Positions 26,019 through 34,601 of a DNA stretch of 64,000 nt are shown piece after piece. How positions within the stretch are numbered: position 1 is the stretch's first letter; each line of letters begins with the position of its first letter. The translations under genes were made by a program, and so were the position numbers. This DNA is from Rhodanobacter humi (GTDB lineage: Bacteria; Pseudomonadota; Gammaproteobacteria; Xanthomonadales; Rhodanobacteraceae): contig NZ_JBGBPY010000001.1 in the NCBI RefSeq assembly GCF_041107455.1, positions 2,914,001 to 2,978,000 on the forward strand, read 5' to 3'. The notes beneath the pieces are model-generated. The model made no database searches, had not been told where the DNA came from, and was given only the letters and a program-made list of their open reading frames with translations.

Positions 26019-26284
26019 TGCCGACGGCGCACTTCCTCGTCAGCGGCCGGGTGCAGGGGGTGTGCTACCGCGCCGGCACCCGCGAACAGGCGCTGGCGCT
26101 GGGCCTCACCGGCCATGCGAGGAACCTGCCGGACGGCCGCGTCGAAGTGCTCGCTGCGGGCGCGGCCGCAGCGCTCGATGCGCTGGAGCGCTGGTTGTGG
26201 CAGGGACCGCCGGCCGCGCGGGTGGACGCGGTCGAACGCATGGAGTTGCCCGAGCAGGCGACCAGCGGTTTCCACATCGGCTAG
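26018..26284 (+). CDS. acyP: acylphosphatase
   Basis: 88 residues, the normal length. The catalytic loop GRVQGVCYRAGTREQA (residues 10-25) holds the phosphate-binding Arg19, and the catalytic Asn lies in GHARNLPDG (32-40). It hydrolyses acyl phosphates such as carbamoyl phosphate. The start shares one base with the thioredoxin-like stop. The stop codon overlaps the ppk2 stop on the other strand (CTAG at 26281-26284). Confidence 0.92.
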   Translation: MPTAHFLVSGRVQGVCYRAGTREQALALGLTGHARNLPDGRVEVLAAGAAAALDALERWLWQGPPAARVDAVERMELPEQATSGFHIG

Positions 26285-27045
26285 AACGTATCGGGTACCC
26301 ACAGCGCCTTGTCGGTGACATGTTCGCGGCCGGGCTTGCCCTTGAGTTTCGGCAACTGCACCGGGCCGACCGTTGCCTCGTGCATCGGCAGCTGCTGCAG
26401 CAGATGCCGGATCAGGTTGATCCGGCCACGCTTCTGGTCGTTGAAGTCGACCACGAACCATGGCGCGTGGTCGCGGTGCGTGCGCTCGATCATCACGTCG
26501 CGCAGCCGGCCCATCTCCGCATATTTCCGTCGTGCGGCCAGGTCCACGGGCGACAGCTTCCAGCATTTCAGCGGATTGTCGGCGCGTTCGGCGAAGCGCT
26601 GCTCCTGCTCGGCCTGATCGACCGCCAGCCAGTATTTGACGAGGATGATGCCGTCGTCGACGAGCAGCTTCTCGAACGCTGGCACCGCATCGAGAAAGGC
26701 CTTGTACTGCGCCCTGCTGCAGAAACCCATCGCCGGCTCCACCACGGCGCGGTTGTACCAGCTGCGGTCGAACAGCGCGAACTCGCCGGCGCTCGGCAGG
26801 TGGGCGACGTAGCGCTGGAAATACCACTGGGTGGCTTCGGTCTCGCTGGGCTTCGGCAGAGCCACGATGCGGTAGCCGCGGGTGTCCAGGCTCTCGGTGA
26901 TGGCCTTGATGGCGCCACCCTTGCCGGCGGCGTCGCGGCCCTCGAAGATCACCAGCAGCCGCTTGCCGCTGCTGCGCAGCCCTTGTTCCAGGCGGGTCAG
27001 CTCGACCTGGAGTTCCTCCAGGGTTTCGCGGTAGCGCTTGCCCAT
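26281..27045 (-). CDS. ppk2: polyphosphate kinase 2, class I
   Basis: 254 residues, one PPK2 domain. Walker A is FEGRDAAGKGGAIK (about 34-47), Walker B is LFDRSWYNRAVVEP (about 91-104), and the lid region holds the conserved ERTHRDHAPWFVVDFNDQKR. Class I enzymes transfer phosphate between polyphosphate and nucleoside diphosphates, usually favouring ADP or GDP phosphorylation. Convergent with acyP, the two stop codons sharing a CTAG palindrome. Confidence 0.93.
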   Translation of the reverse strand: MGKRYRETLEELQVELTRLEQGLRSSGKRLLVIFEGRDAAGKGGAIKAITESLDTRGYRIVALPKPSETEATQWYFQRYVAHLPSAGEFALFDRSWYNRAVVEPAMGFCSRAQYKAFLDAVPAFEKLLVDDGIILVKYWLAVDQAEQEQRFAERADNPLKCWKLSPVDLAARRKYAEMGRLRDVMIERTHRDHAPWFVVDFNDQKRGRINLIRHLLQQLPMHEATVGPVQLPKLKGKPGREHVTDKALWVPDTF

Positions 27046-27125
27046 GTCTGCTCCGCCCGTTGCCGTGGCCGGAGAGACTATACCTGCCGGGCGTCAGGTG
27101 CCGCTTCCACTTGCGACCTGTTGCA

Positions 27126-27398
27126 TCACTGCGTAACCACCGGGTCTGCTCCGAGCTCCATCAGCAGGCCGCGTTCACGGACGATGCGCGCCAAATCGCC
27201 ATGGGTACGGACGCCGGGCTTTTCCATCAGGTTGGCGCGATGGCGGTACAACGTCTTGTCGCTGATGCCGGGATCGACAGCGACGGCTTGGGGAGGGCGG
27301 CCGGAGAGCAAGCCGCGCAAGGTTTCGCGCTCGCGCGGTGTCAGGCGGACAGTGTGCGATGTCTGCCCGGTGTCGGGCAGCAAGTCGCTGCTGAACAC
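27126..27398 (-). pseudogene. decayed LuxR-type HTH fragment
   Basis: The open frame from a GTG at 27398 encodes about 90 residues with a LuxR/FixJ HTH domain (LTPRERETLRGLL, then GISDKTLYRHRANLMEK and VRTHGDLARI). No receiver or sensor domain precedes it. Two positions that are Leu in nearly all such domains are Pro here (VDPGIS and EKPGVR), which should break the helices. A short frame starting ATG at 27433 (MQRLIGQLLEK) runs into it one base out of phase. I read this as a truncated, frameshifted remnant; a functional HTH-only protein is possible but less likely. Confidence 0.5.
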
Positions 27399-27455
27399 GA
27401 TTTCTCCAGTAGCTGCCCGATCAGCCGTTGCATGGATTCCACATCACCTGACTCG

Positions 27456-29558
27456 CTACAGATCCAGATCCGCAGCCGGTCGCCCGCTGCGATACCTGGC
27501 GCTGATGGCCTTGAGCATGCGGCGGAAGTCATTGGCGAAGCCCTGCATGTCGAACAGCGGATTGTTCGCGCGCTGCATGGCGAGGCGCAGGCGCAGCAGG
27601 TCGAGCGCGTCGCGATCGTTGCCGTACAGCACGGCGGTGGCGACGAAGGCGGCTTCGTTCTCGCAGACGAGTTCCGGCATGTCCAGGTGATGGAGCAGGC
27701 TGGCGGCGACCCGGCCGGCGAAGCCGTGGCCGCGGCAGGTGAGCAGCGGACAACCTGCCCACAGTGCATCGGAAGCGGTGGTGCCTGCGTTGTATGGCAG
27801 CGTGTCCAGCAACAGGTCGACATGGTTGTAGCGCGCCAAGTATTCCAGGTGCGGCAGGCGCGGCAGGAAGACCAGCCGCTCCGGCGCGATGCCGGCGGCG
27901 ATGGCCGCGCCGCGCAGGCGATCGTCCGCGCCTTCCGGGCCGGAGCGCAGCCACAGCACGCTGCCCGGCACCTGCTGCAGGATCTTCATCATCCGCCCGA
28001 ACGAAGTCGCGTTGAGCTTGTGGCTGCCGTTGAAGCAGGCGAACACGGTGCCGTGCGCGGGCAGGCCGCATTCCGCACGCGCGGGCGGGTGCCGCACGAT
28101 GCGGGTGACGTCGTTGGGTTGGCAGCAGCGCGGCAGGCGCAGCAGTTTTTCGCGGACGTGGGGACGCAAGCTGTCGGGCAGCATCACGGCATCGGCCAGC
28201 AGGTAATCCATCCAGGGCGCGCCCGACGTGCCGGGGCAGGCCAGCCAGTTCACCTGTACCGGCGCGGCGCACAACGCCATCAGGTCCGCACCGTTATTGC
28301 CGCCATAGCCGTTGAGGTCGATCAGGATCTCGATGCCGGCCGCGTGGATCCGCCGGGCCGTCTGCACCGGATCGAGCGCCGAGACATCGTGCAAGCGGGC
28401 GGCGCTGGCCAGCCGGCGACGGGTAGTGCCGCCGTCGTCCGGCGTCGTGGCGAACAGGTGGAGCTCCAGCGGCCTGCCGGGCAAGGCTTCGATCAGCGCG
28501 ACCACCAGCAGGCCGGTGGCGTGTTCGTTGAAGCCGTCGGCGACGAAGCCCACGCGTATCGGCATGTCCAGCGCGGGCCGGGGGTGCGTGAAGTCGAGCT
28601 GCCGGCGCAGCGGTGCGATCCGTTGCTCGATGGCGGCCGCGCAAGCCTTGGCGGCGCGCAGTTGCACGGCAGGCTCCAGCTCTTCGGCAAGCAGCGCGAA
28701 CGGGTTGAGGACGGCATGACCCGAGGCCGCCGCCAGCCGCAGGCGTTCGGCCAGCGCGTCCAGTTCGCGCCAGTCGCACAGCCGGCGCCGCAGGAACACC
28801 AGCCGGCCCAGCGCCGGGATGTAATTCGGGTCCAGGCGCAGCGCGCGGTCATAGGCGCCGGCGGCGGTTTCGAGCGCGCCCATCCGCTCCAGTATCCGGC
28901 CCGCCTCGCAGGGATATTGCGCATTGCCCGGGGCCAGGCGTTCGGCCTGCAACCATGCGTCGAGGGCTTCCCGGGAGCGGCCCTGCATCTGCAGCACCTG
29001 CCCGAGCAGGGCGTGGGCGGCATCGGAGGAGGGCGCGAGCTGCAGCGCTTCGCGCACCCGTGCTTCCGCTTGCCGGGCGTGGCCGAGTTGCAGTTCGGCG
29101 TCGGCGAGATCCAGGCACAGGCCCGGATGCTGCGGCATGGCTTGCAAGGCCAGGGCGAAGGCCTCGCTGGCTTCCGCATGTCGCGCGGCGGCCATCAGCG
29201 CGCTGCCGAGCATTTGCAGGGCCGCGGGATGGTTCGGCGAGCGGTGCAACATGGCGCGCATGCGCTCGATGGCGTCGTCGGCGCGCCCCCCGGACAGCGC
29301 AATGGCGGCCAGGCTGCATTGCGTCTCGACGCTTTCGGGTGCCAGTTCCGCCGCGCGGACCAGCGCCATCTGCGCCTCCCTGATGCGCCCCAGTTGCAGG
29401 AGAGCGGTGCCGTGCAACCGGACCAGCTCGGCCGCCACGGGATACTGCAGGCGTGCGCCGGCGGCAAGATTCGCGGCGTCGGCGAAGGCGCCGTCCTGCA
29501 GCAGGACCGTCAGCCGGTTCAGTACGGCGTTGACATCGGCAAAGGATGTACTGGCCAT
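27456..29558 (-). CDS. TPR protein with O-GlcNAc-transferase-like GT41 domain
   Basis: 700 residues. The N-terminal part (about 10-260) is a run of tetratricopeptide repeats; the C-terminal part (about 330-690) is a glycosyltransferase family 41 domain. OGT hallmarks: His346 in ADGFNEHATG (the catalytic-base position), DLNGYGG (414-420), CPGTSGAPWMDYLLAD (441-456), Lys514 in FNGSHKLN (the UDP-contact lysine), and HVDLLLDTLPYNAGTTASDALWAG (579-602). Eukaryotic OGT and the Xanthomonas homologue glycosylate Ser/Thr of proteins with UDP-sugars; the acceptor in this organism is unknown and no glycan or flagellar genes are adjacent. It stands between prfA and the HTH remnant. Confidence 0.85.
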   Translation of the reverse strand: MASTSFADVNAVLNRLTVLLQDGAFADAANLAAGARLQYPVAAELVRLHGTALLQLGRIREAQMALVRAAELAPESVETQCSLAAIALSGGRADDAIERMRAMLHRSPNHPAALQMLGSALMAAARHAEASEAFALALQAMPQHPGLCLDLADAELQLGHARQAEARVREALQLAPSSDAAHALLGQVLQMQGRSREALDAWLQAERLAPGNAQYPCEAGRILERMGALETAAGAYDRALRLDPNYIPALGRLVFLRRRLCDWRELDALAERLRLAAASGHAVLNPFALLAEELEPAVQLRAAKACAAAIEQRIAPLRRQLDFTHPRPALDMPIRVGFVADGFNEHATGLLVVALIEALPGRPLELHLFATTPDDGGTTRRRLASAARLHDVSALDPVQTARRIHAAGIEILIDLNGYGGNNGADLMALCAAPVQVNWLACPGTSGAPWMDYLLADAVMLPDSLRPHVREKLLRLPRCCQPNDVTRIVRHPPARAECGLPAHGTVFACFNGSHKLNATSFGRMMKILQQVPGSVLWLRSGPEGADDRLRGAAIAAGIAPERLVFLPRLPHLEYLARYNHVDLLLDTLPYNAGTTASDALWAGCPLLTCRGHGFAGRVAASLLHHLDMPELVCENEAAFVATAVLYGNDRDALDLLRLRLAMQRANNPLFDMQGFANDFRRMLKAISARYRSGRPAADLDL

Positions 29559-29654
29559 GGCGCCACGCTAACCGAGCTCGCCAGCGTTGCCAAACGCCGG
29601 GGATGGGGGGCAGACAGGCCGGTGCCGCCTGCGCCGGGGTCAATCAGGGCATCC

Positions 29655-30728
29655 TCAGGCGAGTGCCTTCAGTTCGTCGACCTGGTGCTCGCGGGTGAGC
29701 GTGTCGATCAGCTCGTCGAGGTCGCCCTGCATGATCTCGGGCAGGCGGTACAGGGTGAGGTTGACGCGGTGGTCGGTGATGCGGCCCTGCGGGAAGTTGT
29801 AGGTGCGGATGCGCTGGCTGCGATCGCCCGAACCCACCTGCAGGCGACGTTCCTGCGCCTGCGCCGCGGCCTGCTTGCCCTGCGCCTCGTCCAGCAGGCG
29901 CGCCTGCAGCAGGCTCATCGCGCGGGCGCGGTTCTTGTGCTGGCTGCGTTCGTCCTGGCACTCCACCACCGTTCCCGTGGGCAGATGCGTGATGCGGATC
30001 GCCGAGTCGGTCTTGTTGACGTGCTGGCCGCCCGCTCCCGAAGCGCGGAAGGTGTCGACCTTGAGGTCGGCGGGGTTGATCGCGATGGATTCGATTTCGT
30101 CCAGCTCGGGCAGGATCGCCACGGTCGCCGCCGAGGTGTGGATGCGCCCCTGCGACTCGGTTTCCGGTACGCGCTGCACACGGTGCGTGCCCGATTCGAA
30201 CTTCAGCCGCGAATACGCGCCCTTGCCCTCGACACGCGCCACGATCTCCTTGTAGCCGCCGTGCTCGCCCGCGTGCTCGCTGAGGATTTCCACCTGCCAG
30301 CGCCTGCGTTCGGCATAGCGCACGTACATGCGGAACAGGTCGCCCGCGAAGATCGCCGCCTCGTCGCCGCCGGTGCCGGCGCGCACTTCGAGGTACAGGT
30401 TCGCCTCGTCGCGCGGGTCCTTCGGCAGCAGCAGGAGCTGCAGCTCGCCGTCGAGTTCGGTCAGGCGGCTTTCCAGCCGCGCGATGTCGTCGGCGGCCAT
30501 CTCGGCGAGTTCGGGGTCATCGGTCATCGCGCGCGCATCGGCCAGCTCGCGCACGGCGCCTTCGTGCTCGCGCAGCGCGGCCACCACCGGTTCCAGTTGG
30601 GCGTACTCGCGCGACAGCTCGCGAAAGCGCGTGCCATCGGCCAGCACGTCGGGCTGGGCCAGCAGCAGGCCGACCTCCTCGTGGCGTTCGGCAAGGGTTT
30701 CGAGTTTGCGGCGGATGGATGGCGTCAT
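29655..30728 (-). CDS. prfA: peptide chain release factor 1
   Basis: 357 residues. The GGQ motif that triggers peptidyl-tRNA hydrolysis is at 233-235 ([15 protein letters not shown]). The UAG/UAA-reading tripeptide region lies near residue 190 in a conserved beta domain. Start at ATG 30728 opens [19 protein letters not shown]; a longer frame would pass through a REP palindrome. It follows hemA, as in most Proteobacteria, but the usual next gene prmC is absent; the OGT-like gene is next instead. Confidence 0.95.
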   Translation of the reverse strand: MTPSIRRKLETLAERHEEVGLLLAQPDVLADGTRFRELSREYAQLEPVVAALREHEGAVRELADARAMTDDPELAEMAADDIARLESRLTELDGELQLLLLPKDPRDEANLYLEVRAGTGGDEAAIFAGDLFRMYVRYAERRRWQVEILSEHAGEHGGYKEIVARVEGKGAYSRLKFESGTHRVQRVPETESQGRIHTSAATVAILPELDEIESIAINPADLKVDTFRASGAGGQHVNKTDSAIRITHLPTGTVVECQDERSQHKNRARAMSLLQARLLDEAQGKQAAAQAQERRLQVGSGDRSQRIRTYNFPQGRITDHRVNLTLYRLPEIMQGDLDELIDTLTREHQVDELKALA

Positions 30729-30747
30729 GGAGTCGTCGGTTGCGTGC

Positions 30748-30825
30748 GTAGGAGCGCACCCTGTGCGCGATTGCTCCTGGCTTCGATCGAAGCGCAAGGC
30801 ATTCGCGCACAGGGTGCGCTCCTAC
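30748..30825. repeat. REP-like palindrome, family A, copy 4, supplying the hemA stop
   Basis: A 78-base inverted repeat filling the hemA-prfA gap. Its hemA-proximal end (TGTAGGAGCG read on the minus strand) contains the TAG that ends hemA at 30822-30824, so the element overlaps the coding end. Confidence 0.88.
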
Positions 30826-32090
30826 AGGTCAGGGTCTTGCGGATCGAGGTCGTACAACCGCCCCGCCGCATGCAGCAGGTCCAGGTCGCCCGATAGCACG
30901 GCTTCGCGCAGGCGCGCGCTGGGGTGGTGCAGCAGCTTGTTCGTGAGCGTGTGGGCGAGGAAGCCCAGCGCCTCGTCGGGCGACTTGCCGCGGGCGAGCA
31001 TGGCGCGGGCCTTCTCCAGCACCTCGTCGCGATAGACCTCGGCGTGCTGGCGCAGGTCCAGCGCGGGGTTGCGCAGGCCGAGCGCGCGGCGCCAGGCCAT
31101 GTAGCGGTCCACCTGCAGGTCGATGATGGCGTCGGCCTCGCGGGCGGCGGCGACGCGCGAGCGGCGGTTGTCGTCGATCACCTGCTGCAGGTCGTCGATG
31201 CCGTACAGGTACACGTCGGGCAACCCGGCCACCGCGGGTTCGATGTCGCGCGGCACCGCGATGTCCACCATGAACATCGGCTTGCGCCGGCGCGCGGCCA
31301 GTGCCTGCTCGACCATCGCACGGGTGACGACGGGCTGGCGCGCGGCGGTGGAGGCGATCACCACGTCGGCCTCGGCGAGGTGCTGCGGCAGGTCGGCCAG
31401 CGCGATCGCGTAGCCGCCGTAGCGGCCGGCGAGGTCTTGCGCGGTCTCCAGCGTGCGGTTCGCCACGATCAGCCGGCGCGCCTGCTTGTCGGCGAGGTGG
31501 CGCGCGGCCAGCTCGATGGTGTCGCCGGCGCCGATCAGCAGCACGCAGGCCTCGCGCAGGTCGGCGAACACCTGCTCGGCGAGGCGCACCGCGGTGAACG
31601 CCACCGACACGGTGTGCGCGCCGATGCGGGTTTCCGTGCGCACCCGCTTGGCCACGGCGAAGGTGTGCTGCAGCAGGCGGTCCAGCGGCGCCTTCAGCGT
31701 GTGCGCGTCGCGCGCGAGCTGGTAGGCGTCCTTCACCTGGCCGAGGATCTGCGGTTCGCCCAGCACCATCGAATCCAGCCCGGTGGCGACGCGGAACAGG
31801 TGGCGCGCCGCGTCCTGCTCGTCGTGGCGGTACAGGAACTCGTCCAGCTTGCCGGGAGTCAGACGGTGGTGGCGGCTCAGCCACGCCAGCGGCAGTTGCT
31901 CGGCGCCGGCGGCCACGCCCACGTACAGCTCGGTGCGGTTGCAGGTGGACAGGATCATCGCCTCCTCCACGCCGGGTTCCTGCTGCAGTTCGTGCAGGGC
32001 GGCGGCGGTGGCTTCGGGGTCGAACGCCACCTGTTCGCGCAGGGTGACCGGCGCGGTGAGGTGGTTGAGCCCGAGGGCGATCAGCGGCAT
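30822..32090 (-). CDS. hemA: glutamyl-tRNA reductase
   Basis: 422 residues. It reduces glutamyl-tRNA to glutamate-1-semialdehyde, the first step of C5 tetrapyrrole synthesis. The catalytic Cys50 is in MILSTCNRTELY, the NADPH-binding loop is VLLIGAGDTIELAARHL (about 185-201), and the C-terminal dimerisation helix carries KLLHHPSARLREA. Divergent from the TPR lipoprotein-lolB operon. The stop codon falls in a REP palindrome. Confidence 0.95.
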   Translation of the reverse strand: MPLIALGLNHLTAPVTLREQVAFDPEATAAALHELQQEPGVEEAMILSTCNRTELYVGVAAGAEQLPLAWLSRHHRLTPGKLDEFLYRHDEQDAARHLFRVATGLDSMVLGEPQILGQVKDAYQLARDAHTLKAPLDRLLQHTFAVAKRVRTETRIGAHTVSVAFTAVRLAEQVFADLREACVLLIGAGDTIELAARHLADKQARRLIVANRTLETAQDLAGRYGGYAIALADLPQHLAEADVVIASTAARQPVVTRAMVEQALAARRRKPMFMVDIAVPRDIEPAVAGLPDVYLYGIDDLQQVIDDNRRSRVAAAREADAIIDLQVDRYMAWRRALGLRNPALDLRQHAEVYRDEVLEKARAMLARGKSPDEALGFLAHTLTNKLLHHPSARLREAVLSGDLDLLHAAGRLYDLDPQDPDL

Positions 32091-32239
32091 GGTGTGGCGA
32101 ATCTTCCGGCGTGGGTCTGGCGGCGTAGGCTAAGCTTGTCGTCGAGGCGCCGTGGATACGGACACGGTCGTGGCGTGTTGGGCAGACGGACGGACAGACG
32201 GTGGTCAGTGTGCGAAGCAGGCGTTGCGGATTCAAGCAG

Positions 32240-33955
32240 ATGCGGCATTTTACGGCAGCCGCGACGCTGATGCTCGGGCTGGTCGGCTGCGCCCAGGCGC
32301 CGCTGAAACCGGCCGCCAAATCGGCGGCGGCCGCGGCCCAGCCGCTGGCGCGGATGACGGTGGTGACGCCGGACGAGGATCACGACCTGCTCGCGCAGTT
32401 GCTGGCCGGCGAAATGGCGCTGGGCCACAGTGATCTGAAGACTGCCGCCGTCCATTACGGCAAGGCGATGGCGCTGGGCGACGATCCCGCGGTAGCCGAG
32501 CGTGCCGCGATGCTGGCGATCGCGACGCGCGACGATGCGGCTGCCGCACGTGCGCTGGACCGCTGGCAGGCGCTGGGCGCGAAGCCCGCGGCGATGGCGC
32601 AGGCGCGGGCCCAGCTCGCGCTGAACCGCGGCGACACCGCCGAGGCGCGGCGCCAGCTGGAGATCCTCGTCGGCAGCCACGACAAGAACGCCTGGCGCGA
32701 ATTCGGCCAGGTGCTGCTGGGTGCGCGCGACCAGGCCCAGGCCGGGCAGCTGCTGGAAGCGCTGGCCACGCCGCAGCGCCTGCCTGCCGACCCGCAGGCT
32801 TGGCTGGCGATGAGCGAACTGGGCGACAAGCTGGGCCGCCATGCCTACGCGCAGCGCATCGCGGACGCCGCGCTGGCGCGCTTCCGCAACAACGCCGAGG
32901 TGTATGCCTGGGCGGCGCAAATGAAGGCGCGCAACGGCGACGCCAAGGGCGCGCGCGCGCTGCTGCAGCAGGCGATCGCCAAGGCGCCCGACAACGTGCA
33001 CCTGCGCCTGGTCTACGCCAGCATGCTCAGCGAGTCCGGCGACTACGCGGGAGCCGCGAAGCTGCTCGACCACGGCCCGCAGGACGCCAACACCTACCAA
33101 CTGCGCGCCGCACTGGCCGCGCGCAGCAACGACACCAAGGCGCTGGCGGCGCTGTATCGTCAACTGCAGCAGGCCGCGCCGGACGTGCGCGAGCAGAACG
33201 CCTTCCTGCTCGGGCAGCTGGCCGAGATGCAGCACCACGAGACCGAGGCGCTGGCCTGGTACGGCCAGGTCGGCGACGACGATCCGCATGCCTTCGACGC
33301 CGACCTGCGCAGCGCCGTGCTGCTGCAGGCACAGGGCAAGAGCGCCGCGGCGCACGAGCTGCTGGGCCAAATGCAGCTGGACTACCTCGACCAGCCGGCC
33401 CAGCTGCGCCAGGCCTGGCAGCTCGACGCCGAGCTCTACATGCGCGAACAGCACTACGTGCAGGCGATCAACGCGTTCACCCGCGCGCTGCAGGTGGTGC
33501 CGAACGACCCGGGCCTGCTGTACGGCCGCGGCTTGGCCTACGCCGAGGTCGGCCAGACCGATCTCGCGGTGCAGGATTTCCGCAGCCTGCTCAAGCTCAA
33601 GCCCGACGACATCGACGCCAGCAACGCGCTGGGCTACACCCTGGTCGACGCGAACCGCGACCTGCCCGAGGCGGAGCAGCTGATCGCGAAAGCGCGCGCG
33701 GCGCGGCCGAACGATCCGGCGATCGCCGATTCCTGGGGCTGGCTGCAGTACCGGCTCGGCCATCTCGACCAGGCGGTGCAGTCGCTGCGCGGCGCGTGGC
33801 AGGCGGGCAAGGATGCCGATGTCGGCGTGCATCTGGGCGAGGCGCTGTGGGCGCAAGGCAACCACGCGGACGCGCGGCACGTGTTCGACGAGGTGCGCAA
33901 GATCGATCCGCACAACGCCAGCCTGCAAAGCGTGCTGAAGCGGCTCCATCCATGA
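32240..33955 (+). CDS. TPR-repeat lipoprotein
   Basis: 571 residues. A lipoprotein signal ends LMLGLVGC, with the lipidated Cys at about residue 17. The rest is a long helical solenoid of TPR-like repeats; the clearest are AINAFTRALQVVPNDPGLLYGRGLAYAEVGQ and LAVQDFRSLLKLKPDD near residues 410-460. Two starts are possible: ATG 32240 (chosen because it gives a compact lipoprotein signal) and GTG 32201. Its four-base overlap with lolB (ATGA) suggests a linked role at the outer membrane, perhaps in lipoprotein or envelope assembly (inference). Confidence 0.82.
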   Translation: MRHFTAAATLMLGLVGCAQAPLKPAAKSAAAAAQPLARMTVVTPDEDHDLLAQLLAGEMALGHSDLKTAAVHYGKAMALGDDPAVAERAAMLAIATRDDAAAARALDRWQALGAKPAAMAQARAQLALNRGDTAEARRQLEILVGSHDKNAWREFGQVLLGARDQAQAGQLLEALATPQRLPADPQAWLAMSELGDKLGRHAYAQRIADAALARFRNNAEVYAWAAQMKARNGDAKGARALLQQAIAKAPDNVHLRLVYASMLSESGDYAGAAKLLDHGPQDANTYQLRAALAARSNDTKALAALYRQLQQAAPDVREQNAFLLGQLAEMQHHETEALAWYGQVGDDDPHAFDADLRSAVLLQAQGKSAAAHELLGQMQLDYLDQPAQLRQAWQLDAELYMREQHYVQAINAFTRALQVVPNDPGLLYGRGLAYAEVGQTDLAVQDFRSLLKLKPDDIDASNALGYTLVDANRDLPEAEQLIAKARAARPNDPAIADSWGWLQYRLGHLDQAVQSLRGAWQAGKDADVGVHLGEALWAQGNHADARHVFDEVRKIDPHNASLQSVLKRLHP

Positions 33956-34557
33956 GGTTCCGTCACCGACTCCTCGCGGCGGCGCTGCCGCTGCTGCTCG
34001 CCGCCTGCGCGCCGCAGCTCGTGCGCATCAAGGGCGATGCCGCCCTGCTGAATGCGCAGGCCGCGCGCGAACACGTGCTGGCGCACACCGATCACTGGAC
34101 GCTGGAAGGGCGGTTGGGCGTCTCCGACGGCCACACCGGCGGCAGCGGCGGTTTCACCTGGACCCAGGACGGCGACAGCTACCGCTTCGTGTTCCGCACG
34201 CCGATCACCGGCCGCAGCTTCGAGCTCAGCGGCGGCCCCGATGGCGCCCTGCTCGAAGGGCTGGACGGCGGCCCGCTGCGGGGCACCGATGCCGAGGCCT
34301 TGATGCGCCGAGCGTTGGGCTGGGAAGTGCCGCTGCACGACCTGCGCGCCTGGGTGCTGGGACTGCGCGCGGACAGCGGCCCGGCCGAGCTGGCGTTCGG
34401 CGACAACCAGCTGCCTTCGCTGCTCACCCAGGACGGCTGGACGGTGGATTACCGCGCCTGGGACACCGCGCGCCAGCCCGCGCTGCCCACCACGATCTTC
34501 GCCGCGCGGCCGCCGTACAAGGTGCGCCTGTCGGTGGAGAACTGGACGATCCGCTAG
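33952..34557 (+). CDS. lolB: outer-membrane lipoprotein LolB
   Basis: 201 residues. The lipobox LLAAC puts the acylated Cys at about residue 19. The LolB fold shows in HWTLEGRLGVSDG, GGSGGFTWTQDGDSYRFVFRTPI and the terminal KVRLSVENWTIR. LolB accepts lipoproteins from LolA and inserts them in the outer membrane. Position before ispE is conserved in Gammaproteobacteria; here a GNAT coding region intervenes. Confidence 0.92.
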   Translation: MRFRHRLLAAALPLLLAACAPQLVRIKGDAALLNAQAAREHVLAHTDHWTLEGRLGVSDGHTGGSGGFTWTQDGDSYRFVFRTPITGRSFELSGGPDGALLEGLDGGPLRGTDAEALMRRALGWEVPLHDLRAWVLGLRADSGPAELAFGDNQLPSLLTQDGWTVDYRAWDTARQPALPTTIFAARPPYKVRLSVENWTIR

Positions 34558-34601
34558 ACTGCGCGGCCGATTCCTCGCGACGGCCGCTGCGGTTTCCGCG
34601 C

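Noticed and set aside
27060-30896. A 1278-codon plus-strand frame opposite the OGT-like gene and prfA
   Set aside because: Antisense shadow; both minus-strand genes have clear motifs and this frame has none.
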